NCBI GenBank assembly: GCA_030447725.1
Contig: JAUJOQ010000004.1
Location: 227,231-291,230 of the forward strand
Direction: 5' to 3'
DNA from: Thermoleophilaceae bacterium
GTDB lineage: Bacteria > Actinomycetota > Thermoleophilia > Solirubrobacterales > Thermoleophilaceae
DNA length: 64,000 nucleotides
The stretch's first letter is position 1. Each line of letters opens with the position of its first letter. Below are positions 1 through 8,275 of this stretch, one piece after another. The notes beneath the pieces were generated by a model, which made no database searches, was not told the origin of the DNA, and saw only the letters and a list, made by a program, of their open reading frames with translations. The position numbers and the translations under genes are program-made.

Positions 1-301
1 AGGGCAGGTCGCCGACCATCAGCGGCGTCTTGAGGCCGCGGCGCACCGCGGCAGCGAGCATCAGCATCTCGTCGACCGAGACCGGCACCGTGCTCGGGTA
101 GCCGAGCACCGTCATCGCCGCGGAATCTCCGACGAGGACCACGTCGACGCCGGCCTCCTCGGCCACACCGGCGCTCGGATAGTCGTAGGCGGTGACCATG
201 GCGATCGGCTCGCCGAGGGCCTTCTTCTCGCCCAGCGTGGAAAGAGTGACCGCCTTCCCCTTGGCGGCGGGGGCGGTGGCGACCTTCGGGCGCGCGCTCA
301 T
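1..301 (-). CDS. panB: 3-methyl-2-oxobutanoate hydroxymethyltransferase (PanB), partial
   Basis: Ketopantoate hydroxymethyltransferase, the first committed step of pantothenate synthesis, cut by the left window edge so only about the first 100 residues are present. The minus-strand translation begins [11 protein letters not shown] and contains [19 protein letters not shown], the typical N-terminal TAYD motif of PanB, followed by VLVGDSAAM with the Mg-binding aspartate region. The ATG overlaps the panD stop by 4 bp (ATGA), so it is translationally coupled to panD. It is the last visible gene of a minus-strand DUF2520-panC-panD-panB operon. Confidence 0.93.
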   Translation of the reverse strand, partial: MSARPKVATAPAAKGKAVTLSTLGEKKALGEPIAMVTAYDYPSAGVAEEAGVDVVLVGDSAAMTVLGYPSTVPVSVDEMLMLAAAVRRGLKTPLMVGDLP

Positions 302-678
302 GACGCCAGCTCCACGAAGGAAGGCTCGACGGTGACGATGGAGTTCTCGGCGTTCACATGCACCACCGTGGGCTCGTAGGACTCGAGCTCCGCCTCTTCG
401 TAATCGGCGTAGGAGACCACGATCACCTTGTCGCCGGTGTGCACCAGGCGTGCGGCCGCTCCGTTGACCTGCATCTCGCCGGAGCCGCGACGGCCGGCGA
501 TCGTGTAGGTCTCGAAGCGCGCTCCGTTGTCGATGTCGAGCACGTGCACCTGCTCGTGCTCACGGATGTCCGCGGCCTCGAGCAGGTCGGCGTCGACGGT
601 GATGGATCCGACGTAGTTGAGATCGCTGCCGGTGAGCGTGGCCCGGTGGATCTTGGACTTGAGCATCGTGCGTCTCAT
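298..678 (-). CDS. panD: aspartate 1-decarboxylase (PanD)
   Basis: Pyruvoyl-dependent aspartate decarboxylase making beta-alanine for pantothenate. The 126-residue product is the usual family length. It reads [21 protein letters not shown]; the Gly-Ser pair of YVGS is where the proenzyme self-cleaves to form the pyruvoyl group. I choose the ATG at 678 (MRRTMLKSK) because an AGGAG sits 7 bases upstream and the codon overlaps the panC stop as ATGA; the internal ATG at 666 is the alternative. The ORF-track version that extends to 1008 is an out-of-frame extension inside panC. Confidence 0.95.
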   Translation of the reverse strand: MRRTMLKSKIHRATLTGSDLNYVGSITVDADLLEAADIREHEQVHVLDIDNGARFETYTIAGRRGSGEMQVNGAAARLVHTGDKVIVVSYADYEEAELESYEPTVVHVNAENSIVTVEPSFVELAS

Positions 679-1532
679 GGTGTCTCTCCTAGGACCTTGT
701 TGTCGATCAGCCGGGTCCGGCCCACCCGCGCCGCGACCGCGAGGACAGTCGAGCCGTTCACCTGCTCGACGGGGGCAAGATCGGTGGCGGAGCGCAGCTC
801 GAGGTACTCGGGTTCGACATCCGAGCTGTCGAACTCTGCCCGTGCCGCCGCCAGCACGACGGACGCGTCGCGCTCGCCGCGCGCCACCACGGCGTCTGCG
901 GCCTCGAGCGCCCCGTGCAGCGCGAGAGCGCGGCGACGTTCCTCGTCGCTCAGGTAGGCATTGCGCGAGCTCATGGCGAGGCCGTCGGACTCGCGCACCG
1001 TCGGGCACACCTCGATGCGCACCGGGATGTCCAGGTCCCGAACCATGCGCCCGATCACCACGCTCTGCTGGGCGTCCTTCTGGCCGAAGTAGGCCACGTC
1101 GGGCGCGACCATGTTGAAGAGCTTGGCCACGACCGTGGTGACGCCGTCGAAGTGGTCGGGCCCACGGCGATCGGGGGCGCCGCAGAGCACGCCGGAGAGT
1201 CCCCGTACCCGCACGACGACGTCGAACCCTTCGGGATAGACCTCAGAGGTGGGTGGCGCGAAGAGCAAGTCGACGCCCTCCGCTTCGGCGAGCGCCGCGT
1301 CGCGCGCCTCGTCGCGGGGGTAGGTGTCGAGGTCCTCCCCAGGACCGAACTGCGTGGGGTTCACGAACAGGGAGACCACGACGACAGAGCAGTCCTCGCG
1401 CGCCCGGCGCATGAGGGACAGATGGCCTTCGTGAAAGGAGCCCATCGTGGGCACCAGGCCGATGCGGCGGCCCGCCCGGCGGGGCTCGGCCAGCTCCGCC
1501 CGCAGCTCGGCGACGGTGCGCACGGTCTTCAC
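675..1532 (-). CDS. panC: pantoate--beta-alanine ligase (PanC)
   Basis: Pantothenate synthetase condenses pantoate and beta-alanine using ATP. At 285 residues it has the normal length. Visible motifs are [15 protein letters not shown] (HIGH-like nucleotide-binding motif, about residues 29-43), [27 protein letters not shown] and the KMSKS-like region MSSRNAYL. The GTG start overlaps the stop of the DUF2520 gene (GTGA), and its own stop overlaps panD, so the whole set is one operon with translational coupling. Confidence 0.96.
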   Translation of the reverse strand: MKTVRTVAELRAELAEPRRAGRRIGLVPTMGSFHEGHLSLMRRAREDCSVVVVSLFVNPTQFGPGEDLDTYPRDEARDAALAEAEGVDLLFAPPTSEVYPEGFDVVVRVRGLSGVLCGAPDRRGPDHFDGVTTVVAKLFNMVAPDVAYFGQKDAQQSVVIGRMVRDLDIPVRIEVCPTVRESDGLAMSSRNAYLSDEERRRALALHGALEAADAVVARGERDASVVLAAARAEFDSSDVEPEYLELRSATDLAPVEQVNGSTVLAVAARVGRTRLIDNKVLGETP

Positions 1533-2368
1533 AGCAGCGCCTCGCGACCGGAGAGGGCCCGGGTCCGGGCCACCAGCTCGTCGAACAGCGCCAGGCTGTG
1601 AGGCGCGATCTCGGCCACGGCCTCGCGCTGGCGGTCCACGGTGGCGTCGTCGCCCCGAGCGACCGGTCCCGTGAGGGCGCCCTCGGGGCCGAGCGCCGCC
1701 CAGTTCTCCACGGTGCTGCGCACGAGCGGCGCGAGCAGCGCGCGGGCCTCCGCGGGCTCGATGCCGGCCCCGCCCGCGACCTCCTCGGCGGTGGCCTCGA
1801 GGGCCACCAGGAAGTTCGAGGCGATCGAGGCGGCCGCGTGGTAGGCCGGCCGGTCGTCGTCGGCGATCTCGAACGGCCGCATTCCGAGGCGGTGCGCAAG
1901 CGCGGAGGCGAACTCCAGCGCGGCGGGCGTCTCGCCCGCCACGGCGCACCCAACGCCGGCGAAGCGCTCCAGGGCTCGCTCGGCCGGCTTTGGGAGAGCT
2001 TCTGCATGACCAGCGTGGACAACCTCGCCGACGCTCCCCGAGGTGAATGTCTGCAGCGGATGCAGGCCGAAGGCCGTGGCGCGGGCGGCGGTCAGGGCCG
2101 TGAGCGGCGTGGCGCCGCTGGTGTGGCCGACCAGGGGCACGAGCCCGGCCACCGCGGCCGCGGCCGCCGGGATTTCGGCGTCGGGCACGCACAGCAGGAC
2201 GGCATCGGCGCCCGCGGGCGGCTCCTTGTGATCGAGCGGACCGTGGACCTGCACCCCCGACCCACGCAGTGCGGTGCACAGGGCCGTGCCGAGGCGCCCA
2301 CGGCCGACCACGGCGACTCTCGCGCGCGAGGGCACAGGGGAAAGGGAGTCTGTTCGGTTGGGTGCCAT
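1529..2368 (-). CDS. Rossmann-like/DUF2520 protein of the pantothenate operon
   Basis: A 279-residue NAD(P)-binding protein with an N-terminal Rossmann fold (VVGRGRLGTAL, about residues 20-30; later VLLCVPDAEIP) and a C-terminal helical DUF2520 domain. Genes of this type sit next to panC in many actinobacteria, including mycobacteria. The position at the head of a panC-panD-panB operon suggests a dehydrogenase of the pathway, possibly a substitute ketopantoate reductase (no panE is seen here, but only the window is visible). Start set at ATG 2368; the ORF track extends further upstream to 2431 without support. Confidence 0.85.
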   Translation of the reverse strand: MAPNRTDSLSPVPSRARVAVVGRGRLGTALCTALRGSGVQVHGPLDHKEPPAGADAVLLCVPDAEIPAAAAAVAGLVPLVGHTSGATPLTALTAARATAFGLHPLQTFTSGSVGEVVHAGHAEALPKPAERALERFAGVGCAVAGETPAALEFASALAHRLGMRPFEIADDDRPAYHAAASIASNFLVALEATAEEVAGGAGIEPAEARALLAPLVRSTVENWAALGPEGALTGPVARGDDATVDRQREAVAEIAPHSLALFDELVARTRALSGREALL

Positions 2369-2533
2369 ATCCGTTCCAGTTCCCGGCGTGCGGGATACCG
2401 TTCGGTCTGGTCTCCTGCAGTCCACTCCCAAGGTCGGGTAGCAGCCGCACCACAGAGGATACCGCTACCTCGGACTTTTCCCCACCGCACCCGCGCCAAC
2501 CCGCCGCCCGGCGCGCCTAGGCTGCCGTGAACG
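2369..2533. promoter_or_regulatory. divergent intergenic promoter region
   Basis: 165-bp gap between the leftward pantothenate operon and the rightward udg-tsa operon, so it must hold two divergent promoters. For the rightward genes TAGGCT at 2518-2523 is a plausible -10 box only 10 bases before the ATG, which would give a very short leader. No clear operator was recognised. Confidence 0.4.
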
Positions 2534-3175
2534 ATGGGCCGCCCTGCCGCAGAGCGACGCCAGGATCTCGTATCGCTGTACCGCGAGGCCCAGGCCTGCA
2601 CCCGCTGCCCCCTGCACTTGACCCGCACCCAGGTGGTGTTCGGCGCGGGCAACGCGGACGCCGACCTGATGTTCGTGGGCGAGGCGCCCGGCGTCAACGA
2701 GGACGCCCAGGGCGTCCCGTTCGTGGGGCGGGCGGGCAAGCTCCTGGAAGAGCTGCTGGTGGACAACGGCCTGAGCCGGTCCGATGTCTTCATCACGAAC
2801 GTCCTCAAGTCGAGGCCCCCGGGCAACCGCGATCCGCAGCCGTCGGAGATCGACGCCTGCCGGCCGTACCTCGGGCGCCAGGTAGCCCTGATCGAGCCGC
2901 GCTTGATCTGCACGCTCGGCAACTTCGCCACCAAGCTCCTGAGCGGGTCCCCGCGCGGGATCACGCAGGTGCACGGCGAGCCCCGGCGCCGCGAGATCGG
3001 CGGCCGCTCGGTGCTCCTCTACCCGTTGTTTCACCCTGCGGCGGCCCTGCGCACGCCAAAGGTGAAGGAGCAGCTGGCGCGGGACTTCGCGCGGCTGCCC
3101 GCGCTGCTGGCCGAAAGCGCGCCTGTGCCGGTAGAGACGGCATCGGCCGCCGAGCAGCTGGGCCTGCTGGACTGA
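2534..3175 (+). CDS. family 4 uracil-DNA glycosylase (4Fe-4S)
   Basis: Removes uracil from DNA in base excision repair. The 213-residue product has the family 4/5 features: the paired cysteines ACTRCPL near residue 25, the uracil-binding loop GEAPGVNEDAQGVPFVG, two further cysteines (DACRPYL and LICTLGN) completing a 4Fe-4S site, and the C-terminal loop HPAAAL. The GEAPG form is typical of family 4 thermophile-type enzymes. It lies directly before tsaE on the same strand with a 19-bp gap. Confidence 0.93.
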   Translation: MGRPAAERRQDLVSLYREAQACTRCPLHLTRTQVVFGAGNADADLMFVGEAPGVNEDAQGVPFVGRAGKLLEELLVDNGLSRSDVFITNVLKSRPPGNRDPQPSEIDACRPYLGRQVALIEPRLICTLGNFATKLLSGSPRGITQVHGEPRRREIGGRSVLLYPLFHPAAALRTPKVKEQLARDFARLPALLAESAPVPVETASAAEQLGLLD

Positions 3176-3194
3176 TCCCCGCCACACTTCGGGT

Positions 3195-3605
3195 GTGGCC
3201 GTCGAGACGTCCAGCTCGGAGGAGACCGCCGCCGCCGGCGCGGAGCTGGCCGGCCGGCTTCAGCCGGGCGACGTGGTCCTCGTGAGCGGGGACCTCGGCA
3301 GCGGCAAGACCACCTTCGTGCGTGGCGCGTGCCGGGCGCTCGGTGTCGACGGTCCGGTGACAAGCCCCACCTTCACGATCGGCACGCTGCTCGCCGGCCG
3401 CGTCGAGGTGGCCCACCTCGACCTCTACCGCCTCGGCTCGCTCGCCGGCGAGGACGCCGCGCTGCTCGAGGACTATCTGACCCCCGAGCGGATCGGATTC
3501 GTGGAGTGGCCTGCCGTGGGCGAGCCGGCCATTGCGCGGGTGGTCGCGCGAGTACGGATCGAGCACGTGACAGAGGAACGGCGCCGTATCGAGATCACGC
3601 GATGA
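3195..3605 (+). CDS. tsaE: tRNA t6A biosynthesis ATPase TsaE
   Basis: P-loop protein of the TsaBDE complex that makes N6-threonylcarbamoyladenosine at position 37 of ANN-decoding tRNAs. 136 residues with Walker A GDLGSGKTTFVRG (about residues 34-46), SPTFTIGT and the HLDLYRL segment typical of the family; FVEWP follows. The start is GTG. The stop overlaps the tsaB start (ATGA). The cluster tsaE-tsaB-rimI-tsaD is a classical arrangement. Confidence 0.95.
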   Translation: MAVETSSSEETAAAGAELAGRLQPGDVVLVSGDLGSGKTTFVRGACRALGVDGPVTSPTFTIGTLLAGRVEVAHLDLYRLGSLAGEDAALLEDYLTPERIGFVEWPAVGEPAIARVVARVRIEHVTEERRRIEITR

Positions 3606-4273
3606 ACATCCTCGGGATCGACACCTCGACGGCGGTCAGCGCGGCGTGTGTGCTGCGAGGCGACGGCCAAGCCTTCGGGGTGGAGCCGCCGCCGGCGGCC
3701 TTGGAAAGAGGTCCGGCTCATTCGCGGGAGTTGATGCCCGCGGTGGCGCACTGCCTGGAGGAGGCCGGCCTGGACTACCGCGATCTCGATGTGGTGGCGG
3801 TGGGAGCGGGTCCCGGCGCCTTCACCGGCCTGCGCATCGGGGTGGCCACCGCCCGCGCTCTGGCGCGGGCGCACGACGCCGAGCTGCGCGCCGTGTCCTC
3901 GCTCGCCGCTCTGGCGCTGTACGTCGAGGAGCCGGTGGTCCTGCCGCTGATCGACGCCCGCCGCGGCGAGCTGTTCGCCGCGCTCTACGAAGATGGGCGG
4001 CGGACGATGGAGCCTTTCGCCGCTGCGCCTGAGGATGTGGCAGCCAGGGTGGCGGCGACCGCCAGGGACCCACTGGCTGTCGGAGACGGCTCGGTACGAT
4101 TCAGGGAAGTCCTGGAAAGGGCGGGCATCCGTGTGGCAGCCCCCGGGTCGCCGACCCATGTGGTGCGAGGGTTGTCGGTGTGCCGGCTGGGCTCCACCGC
4201 GTCACCCGGACACCCCGACGCCGCTCTCCCCGACTACCTCAGGCTCCCCGACGCCAAGCCCCTCCCAAGATGA
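3602..4273 (+). CDS. tsaB: tRNA t6A biosynthesis protein TsaB
   Basis: Inactive ASKHA-fold partner that dimerises with TsaD in t6A synthesis. 223 residues beginning MNILGIDTSTAVSAACVL with GAGPGAFTGLRIGVATARAL, the family signature, and LIDARRGELFAALY. The start ATG overlaps the tsaE stop and its stop overlaps rimI, indicating coupled translation. The C-terminal third is less conserved, as usual for TsaB. Confidence 0.95.
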   Translation: MNILGIDTSTAVSAACVLRGDGQAFGVEPPPAALERGPAHSRELMPAVAHCLEEAGLDYRDLDVVAVGAGPGAFTGLRIGVATARALARAHDAELRAVSSLAALALYVEEPVVLPLIDARRGELFAALYEDGRRTMEPFAAAPEDVAARVAATARDPLAVGDGSVRFREVLERAGIRVAAPGSPTHVVRGLSVCRLGSTASPGHPDAALPDYLRLPDAKPLPR

Positions 4274-4770
4274 CCCCACCGCTCGAGATTCGCCGCCTCA
4301 CCTACGCGGACCTGCCGCAGGTCATCGCGGTGGAGCGCCGCGCCTTCGGCACCCCGTGGTCGCTGGCCATGTTCGTGCTCGAGCTTTCCAAGCCCTCCGG
4401 GATCTGCCTTGCCGCCGTACGCGACGGGCACATCGTCGGCTACCTGGTCTGCTCGCGATACGACGTGGTGTGGCACGTGATGAACGTCGCGGTGGACGAC
4501 CGGCTGCGCCGCGAAGGGGTCGCCACCGCCCTGATCGAGCGGCTGTTCGCGATCGCCGACGGACCGGGCGAGCGGTACACCCTCGAGGTGCGCACCTCCA
4601 ACGAAGCGGCGATCAAGCTCTACGAGCGCTTCGGGTTCAGGGCGGCCGGGCGGCGCCGGGGCTACTACCACGACAACCGCGAGGACGCCGTGATCATGTG
4701 GCGTACGTCCGAGGGCGAGGCGCCGGGAACCGCGTCGCCGCCTCAGAACCGGGCCGGCACGGCGCGATAG
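4270..4770 (+). CDS. rimI: ribosomal protein S18 alanine N-acetyltransferase RimI
   Basis: GNAT-family acetyltransferase, annotated from context and sequence as RimI. 166 residues: IRRLTYADLPQVIAVERRAF at the N terminus, VMNVAVDDRLRREGVATAL (acetyl-CoA pyrophosphate loop, RREGVA form of R/QxxGxG/A), LEVRTSNEAAIKLYERFGF and YYHDNREDAVIM. The position between tsaB and tsaD is typical. In this setting the true substrate could include other proteins; only the family is certain. Confidence 0.9.
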   Translation: MTPPLEIRRLTYADLPQVIAVERRAFGTPWSLAMFVLELSKPSGICLAAVRDGHIVGYLVCSRYDVVWHVMNVAVDDRLRREGVATALIERLFAIADGPGERYTLEVRTSNEAAIKLYERFGFRAAGRRRGYYHDNREDAVIMWRTSEGEAPGTASPPQNRAGTAR

Positions 4771-4773
4771 AGC

Positions 4774-5760
4774 GTGATCCTCGCGCTCGAGACGAGTTGC
4801 GACGACACCTGCGCTGGGGTCGTGGGCACGGATGGCGAGGTGCTCTCGAGCAGGGTGGCGTCCCAGGGGCTGCTGCACGCCCGCTACGGAGGGGTGGTTC
4901 CCGAGGTGGCCGCCCGGAGCCACCTGGAGGTGGTCGACGCGGTGGTCGACGACGCGCTCGAGTTGGCGGGCGCTGCGCTGGACGACGTGCGATCGGTGGC
5001 CGTGACCCACGGGCCCGGTCTGATCGGGGCGCTGCTGGTCGGGGTGTCGTGGGCCAAGGCGCTGGCGGCCGCTCGCGGACTGCCGCTGACGCCTGTCGAT
5101 CATCTCCACGGCCACGTGGTGGCCAGCACGCTGCGCCCCGAGCCGATCGAGGCGCCCTACCTGTGCCTGGTGGCAAGCGGGGGGCACACCTTCCTGGCGC
5201 GGGTCGACGATCCGCGCTCCTACACCGTGCTGGGGCAGACGCTGGACGACGCGGCCGGCGAGGCCTTCGACAAGGGCGGGCGGCTGCTGGGGCTCGGCTA
5301 TCCGGGCGGGCCCGAGGTCGATCGGCTGGCCCGGGACGGCGACCCCGAGGCCTTCGACTTCCCGCGGTCCGCCCCCGGGGAGCTGGACTTCAGCTTCAGC
5401 GGCCTCAAGACGGCCCTGCTCTACAAGATCCGGGACCTGGGAGATGCGGAGGCCGAGCTGCGCAAGCCCGATCTGGCCGCCTCCTATCAGTCCGCCATCA
5501 CCGCGGCGCTGTCAGCCCGGGTCGCGCGGGCGGTAGGCAGGGAGCGCCTTCAGCGGCTGGCGATCGGCGGCGGGGTGGCGGCCAACTCGGACCTGCGGGC
5601 GCGGCTCACCGAGCTGTGTGGCGCCCTCGGCGTGCAACTTTGGGCGCCGCCGCCGAGCCTGTGCACCGACAACGCGGCGATGATCGGGGCGGCGGCGCGC
5701 TTCACCGAGCCGATCGAGTACCCGCATTACCTGACCCTGGATGCGGCGGCACGGCTGTGA
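4774..5760 (+). CDS. tsaD: tRNA threonylcarbamoyltransferase TsaD
   Basis: Catalytic subunit transferring the threonylcarbamoyl group to A37 of tRNA. 328 residues starting with GTG, MILALETSCDDTCAGVV. The metal-binding histidines are in HLHGHVVAS (HxxxH), preceded by VTHGPGLIGALLVG; SGGHTFL, GEAFDKGGRLLGLGYPGGP and FSFSGLKTALLY are family signatures, and GGGVAANSDLR is present near the C terminus. The stop overlaps the next gene start (GTGA). Confidence 0.96.
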   Translation: MILALETSCDDTCAGVVGTDGEVLSSRVASQGLLHARYGGVVPEVAARSHLEVVDAVVDDALELAGAALDDVRSVAVTHGPGLIGALLVGVSWAKALAAARGLPLTPVDHLHGHVVASTLRPEPIEAPYLCLVASGGHTFLARVDDPRSYTVLGQTLDDAAGEAFDKGGRLLGLGYPGGPEVDRLARDGDPEAFDFPRSAPGELDFSFSGLKTALLYKIRDLGDAEAELRKPDLAASYQSAITAALSARVARAVGRERLQRLAIGGGVAANSDLRARLTELCGALGVQLWAPPPSLCTDNAAMIGAAARFTEPIEYPHYLTLDAAARL

Positions 5761-5999
5761 AGCTCACTCTCTACGGCAAGGCCGGCTGCTGTTTGTGCGA
5801 CGAGGCCAGGGCGGCGGTCGCCGAGGTCCGCGAGGACGTCTCGTTCGACCTCGAAGAGGTGGATGTATCGCTCGACCCGCGTTTGAATCGCGAGTACGGG
5901 GAGCGGATCCCGGTGATAGACGTCAACGGTGAGGAGGCCTTCGAGCTCGGCGTGGACGCCGCCGCCCTCCGAAAGCTGCTCGATACAGTGCAGACGTGA
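5757..5999 (+). CDS. glutaredoxin-like protein
   Basis: Small thioredoxin-fold protein of 80 residues (DUF836/glutaredoxin-2-like). It begins VKLTLYGKAGCCLCDEARAAV, with a CxxC-type active site preceded by an extra cysteine (CCLC), then RIPVIDVNGEEAFELG with the cis-proline loop. It overlaps tsaD upstream and rex downstream by 4 bp each. A glutaredoxin-like gene directly before rex is common in actinobacteria and fits a redox role, but the substrate is unknown. Confidence 0.85.
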   Translation: MKLTLYGKAGCCLCDEARAAVAEVREDVSFDLEEVDVSLDPRLNREYGERIPVIDVNGEEAFELGVDAAALRKLLDTVQT

Positions 6000-6667
6000 A
6001 CCCGGTCGACCGCCTGAGGCCCCAGGGCCCACTGGAGCAGGCCCCTCCGGAAAGGCTGTCGATAGGGGTGGCGGCGCGGCTCGCACGCTATCTCCAGGTG
6101 CTCACCCAGGCCAGGAAGATGGGCAAGGAGACGATCTCCTCGCAGGAGCTGGCCGACTACACCCACGTCAACTCGACGCAGATCCGCCGTGATCTGTCGG
6201 GCTTCGGCAAGTTCGGCAAGCGGGGCGTGGGCTACAACGTCGACTCGCTGGTCTCGCAGATCCGCAAGATCCTGCGCACGGCTGGTCAGCACAACATCGC
6301 GCTGTTCGGCGCCGGCCACCTCGGCAAGGCGATCGCCGGCTCGGACGTCTTCGCCGACCATGGCTTTCAGGTGGTTGCGCTGTTCGACATCGACCCGGAG
6401 AAGGTGGGCAAGAGGGTCTCCGACCAGCTCGAGGTGCGCCCGTTCGAGGACTTCCGGAAGGTCGCTCAGCAGGAGGAGATCGTGGTTGGGGTGCTCGCCG
6501 TTCCCCCGGACGCGGCTCAGGAGGTGGCCGACGAGCTGGTTGCCAACGGCGTGAGGATCATCTTCAACTACACCGAGGCGTTGCTCGGTGTGCCGCCGGG
6601 AGTCACCGTGCACACCTCGAGCCCCGCGGTGGACCTGCTCTACGCGCTGTACTTCTACCTCGCCTAG
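5996..6667 (+). CDS. rex: redox-sensing transcriptional repressor Rex
   Basis: NADH/NAD+-sensing repressor. 223 residues with an N-terminal winged helix (about residues 20-85: SIGVAARLARYLQVL, TQIRRDLSGFGKFGKRGVGY) and a Rossmann domain (ALFGAGHLGKAIAG, about residues 98-111), then ALFDIDPEKVG for NAD discrimination and FNYTEALLGVPPGVTVHTSS. GTG start overlapping the glutaredoxin-like stop. No sequence resembling TTGTGAA-N4-TTCACAA was seen in the window, so its targets lie elsewhere or use a diverged site. Confidence 0.95.
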   Translation: MNPVDRLRPQGPLEQAPPERLSIGVAARLARYLQVLTQARKMGKETISSQELADYTHVNSTQIRRDLSGFGKFGKRGVGYNVDSLVSQIRKILRTAGQHNIALFGAGHLGKAIAGSDVFADHGFQVVALFDIDPEKVGKRVSDQLEVRPFEDFRKVAQQEEIVVGVLAVPPDAAQEVADELVANGVRIIFNYTEALLGVPPGVTVHTSSPAVDLLYALYFYLA

Positions 6668-6677
6668 TGTCCGGCTG

Positions 6678-7826
6678 ATGCTCGACATGCTGCGGGCGCG
6701 CGAGGTCTTCGAAGCCTCGGAGGACTTCACCGTCGGGCTCGAGGAGGAGTTCGGCATCCTCGATCCCGGCACGCTCGCACTCGCCCACCGCTTCGAGGCG
6801 CTGCGCGACGCCGCGGAGGCCGAGGACGAGGTGCTGGCGGAATCGGTGGCCGGCGAGCTGATCGAGTCCGAGATCGAGATCCGCTCGGGCCGAGGGGCCG
6901 GCTTCGCCGATGCGGTAGCCCGCCAGGCCGAGCACCGCACCCGGCTCTTCCGCCTGGCCTCCGGCCACGGGGCGCTGCTGTCGGCCACCGGCACGCACCC
7001 CTTCAGCACCTGGCAGGAGCAGCGGGTGATCGACACGGAGCACTACCGCCGTGTGGAGAAAGGCCTGCAGTACGTGGCATGGCGCAACAACACCTTCAGC
7101 CTGCACGTGCACGTGGGCATCCGGAGCGCCGACCGCGCCATCGCGGTGTGTGACCGGCTTCGCCCGGTCCTTCCCGAGCTCCTCGCGCTCTCGGCCAACT
7201 CCGTGTTCCTGGACGGCCGCGACTCCGGACTGCAGTCCGCCCGCAGCCAGATCTTCACCAAGAGCTTCCCGCGATGCGGGATTCCCGACGCCTTCGGCGC
7301 GTTCGCCGAGTACGCGGACTATGTCGACCTCCTGGTGCGCACGCATTCGATCGTGGAGCACACCCAGCTGTGGTGGAGCGTGCGCCCCCACCACTCCTTC
7401 GGCACTGTGGAGATCCGGATCTGCGATGCCCAGTCGACAGCCGAGGAATCGACGGCGCTCGCCGGGATGATCGTGGCCTGCACCGCGCAGTCGGCGCTCG
7501 ACCACGACGAAGGCGTGCCCTTCGAGCACCCCTCCCGGCGGCTCGTCGAAGAGAACTTCTGGCGGGCCATTCGGTACGGGCTCGACGGCAGGCTGATCGA
7601 CCTCGAGCGCGGCGAGGAGTTCCCCGCGCAGGCCGTGAACGACCGCCTGCTGGCCTGGACGGCGCCGGCACGCGCGATGCTCTCCCTCGACGTGAGCCTG
7701 CCCGCCGAGAACGGAGCGCAGCGCCAGCGGCGGGCTCTGGCCGGCGGCGCGTCGATCGAAGAGGTGTTCGCCGCGGAGGTGTCCGCGACCCAGCACACGT
7801 ATGCTGGTCCCAGGGTGACGCATTGA
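6678..7826 (+). CDS. carboxylate-amine ligase, GCS2/YbdK family
   Basis: ATP-dependent glutamate-cysteine-ligase-like enzyme of 382 residues. Motifs: FTVGLEEEFGILDP near residue 20, ESEIEIRSG, SLHVHVGI, LSANSVFLDGRDSGLQSARSQIF and FGTVEIRICDAQST, all typical of the GCS2 family. The natural substrate cannot be told from sequence; YbdK-type enzymes make gamma-glutamyl or other amide bonds. Start at ATG 6678, 10 bases after the rex stop; the longer ORF-track start lies inside rex. Its stop overlaps the next gene. Confidence 0.88.
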   Translation: MLDMLRAREVFEASEDFTVGLEEEFGILDPGTLALAHRFEALRDAAEAEDEVLAESVAGELIESEIEIRSGRGAGFADAVARQAEHRTRLFRLASGHGALLSATGTHPFSTWQEQRVIDTEHYRRVEKGLQYVAWRNNTFSLHVHVGIRSADRAIAVCDRLRPVLPELLALSANSVFLDGRDSGLQSARSQIFTKSFPRCGIPDAFGAFAEYADYVDLLVRTHSIVEHTQLWWSVRPHHSFGTVEIRICDAQSTAEESTALAGMIVACTAQSALDHDEGVPFEHPSRRLVEENFWRAIRYGLDGRLIDLERGEEFPAQAVNDRLLAWTAPARAMLSLDVSLPAENGAQRQRRALAGGASIEEVFAAEVSATQHTYAGPRVTH

Positions 7827-8275
7827 TGCACGACGAGACCGCAGAGCCGACCGAGGAGGAGCTGCGCGCAGCGCTCGAAGAGCAGATGCGCCACATCCGC
7901 GTGGAGGATGTGATCCTCCAGACGGTGGCCACGCTGGTCAACCTGGCCGCCCGCAGGCTCGGCCTGGCTACGGCGCCGGGAGAGGATCCGAGCGAGGAGC
8001 GCGACATCGAGCAGGCCCGACTGGCGATCGAAGCCGTGCGCGCGCTCGTGCCGCTGAGCCCTCCGGAGCAGGTCGAGCCGGTCCGTCAGGCGCTCACTCA
8101 GCTGCAGATGGCGTTTGCGCGCGAGACGCAGGCCGCCGGCGGCCCACAGCCGCCCGCCGAGCCTGTCCCGCCCGGCGCCCCTGATCCCGCCGCGAGCCGG
8201 GCCCAGGGCCCCGGCGCGGCGGAAGACGAACGCGCCAAGGCCCGCTCGAAGATCTGGACGCCGCCGGGCAGTTGA
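7826..8275 (+). CDS. DUF1844 family protein
   Basis: 149-residue protein of unknown function. The conserved core is IRVEDVILQTVATLVNLAARRLGL near residues 28-51, followed by DIEQARLAIEAVRALVPL; the C-terminal third is proline/alanine rich and low complexity, ending KARSKIWTPPGS. DUF1844 proteins occur widely in actinobacteria near core genes, with no established role. It overlaps the ligase upstream and the phosphorylase downstream by a few bases, so it is part of the same operon. Confidence 0.82.
   Translation: MHDETAEPTEEELRAALEEQMRHIRVEDVILQTVATLVNLAARRLGLATAPGEDPSEERDIEQARLAIEAVRALVPLSPPEQVEPVRQALTQLQMAFARETQAAGGPQPPAEPVPPGAPDPAASRAQGPGAAEDERAKARSKIWTPPGS

Noticed and set aside
5757-6667. 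A Rex operator near its own gene
   Set aside because: No TTGTGAA-N4-TTCACAA-like sequence was found; rex lies inside an overlapping operon without its own promoter.
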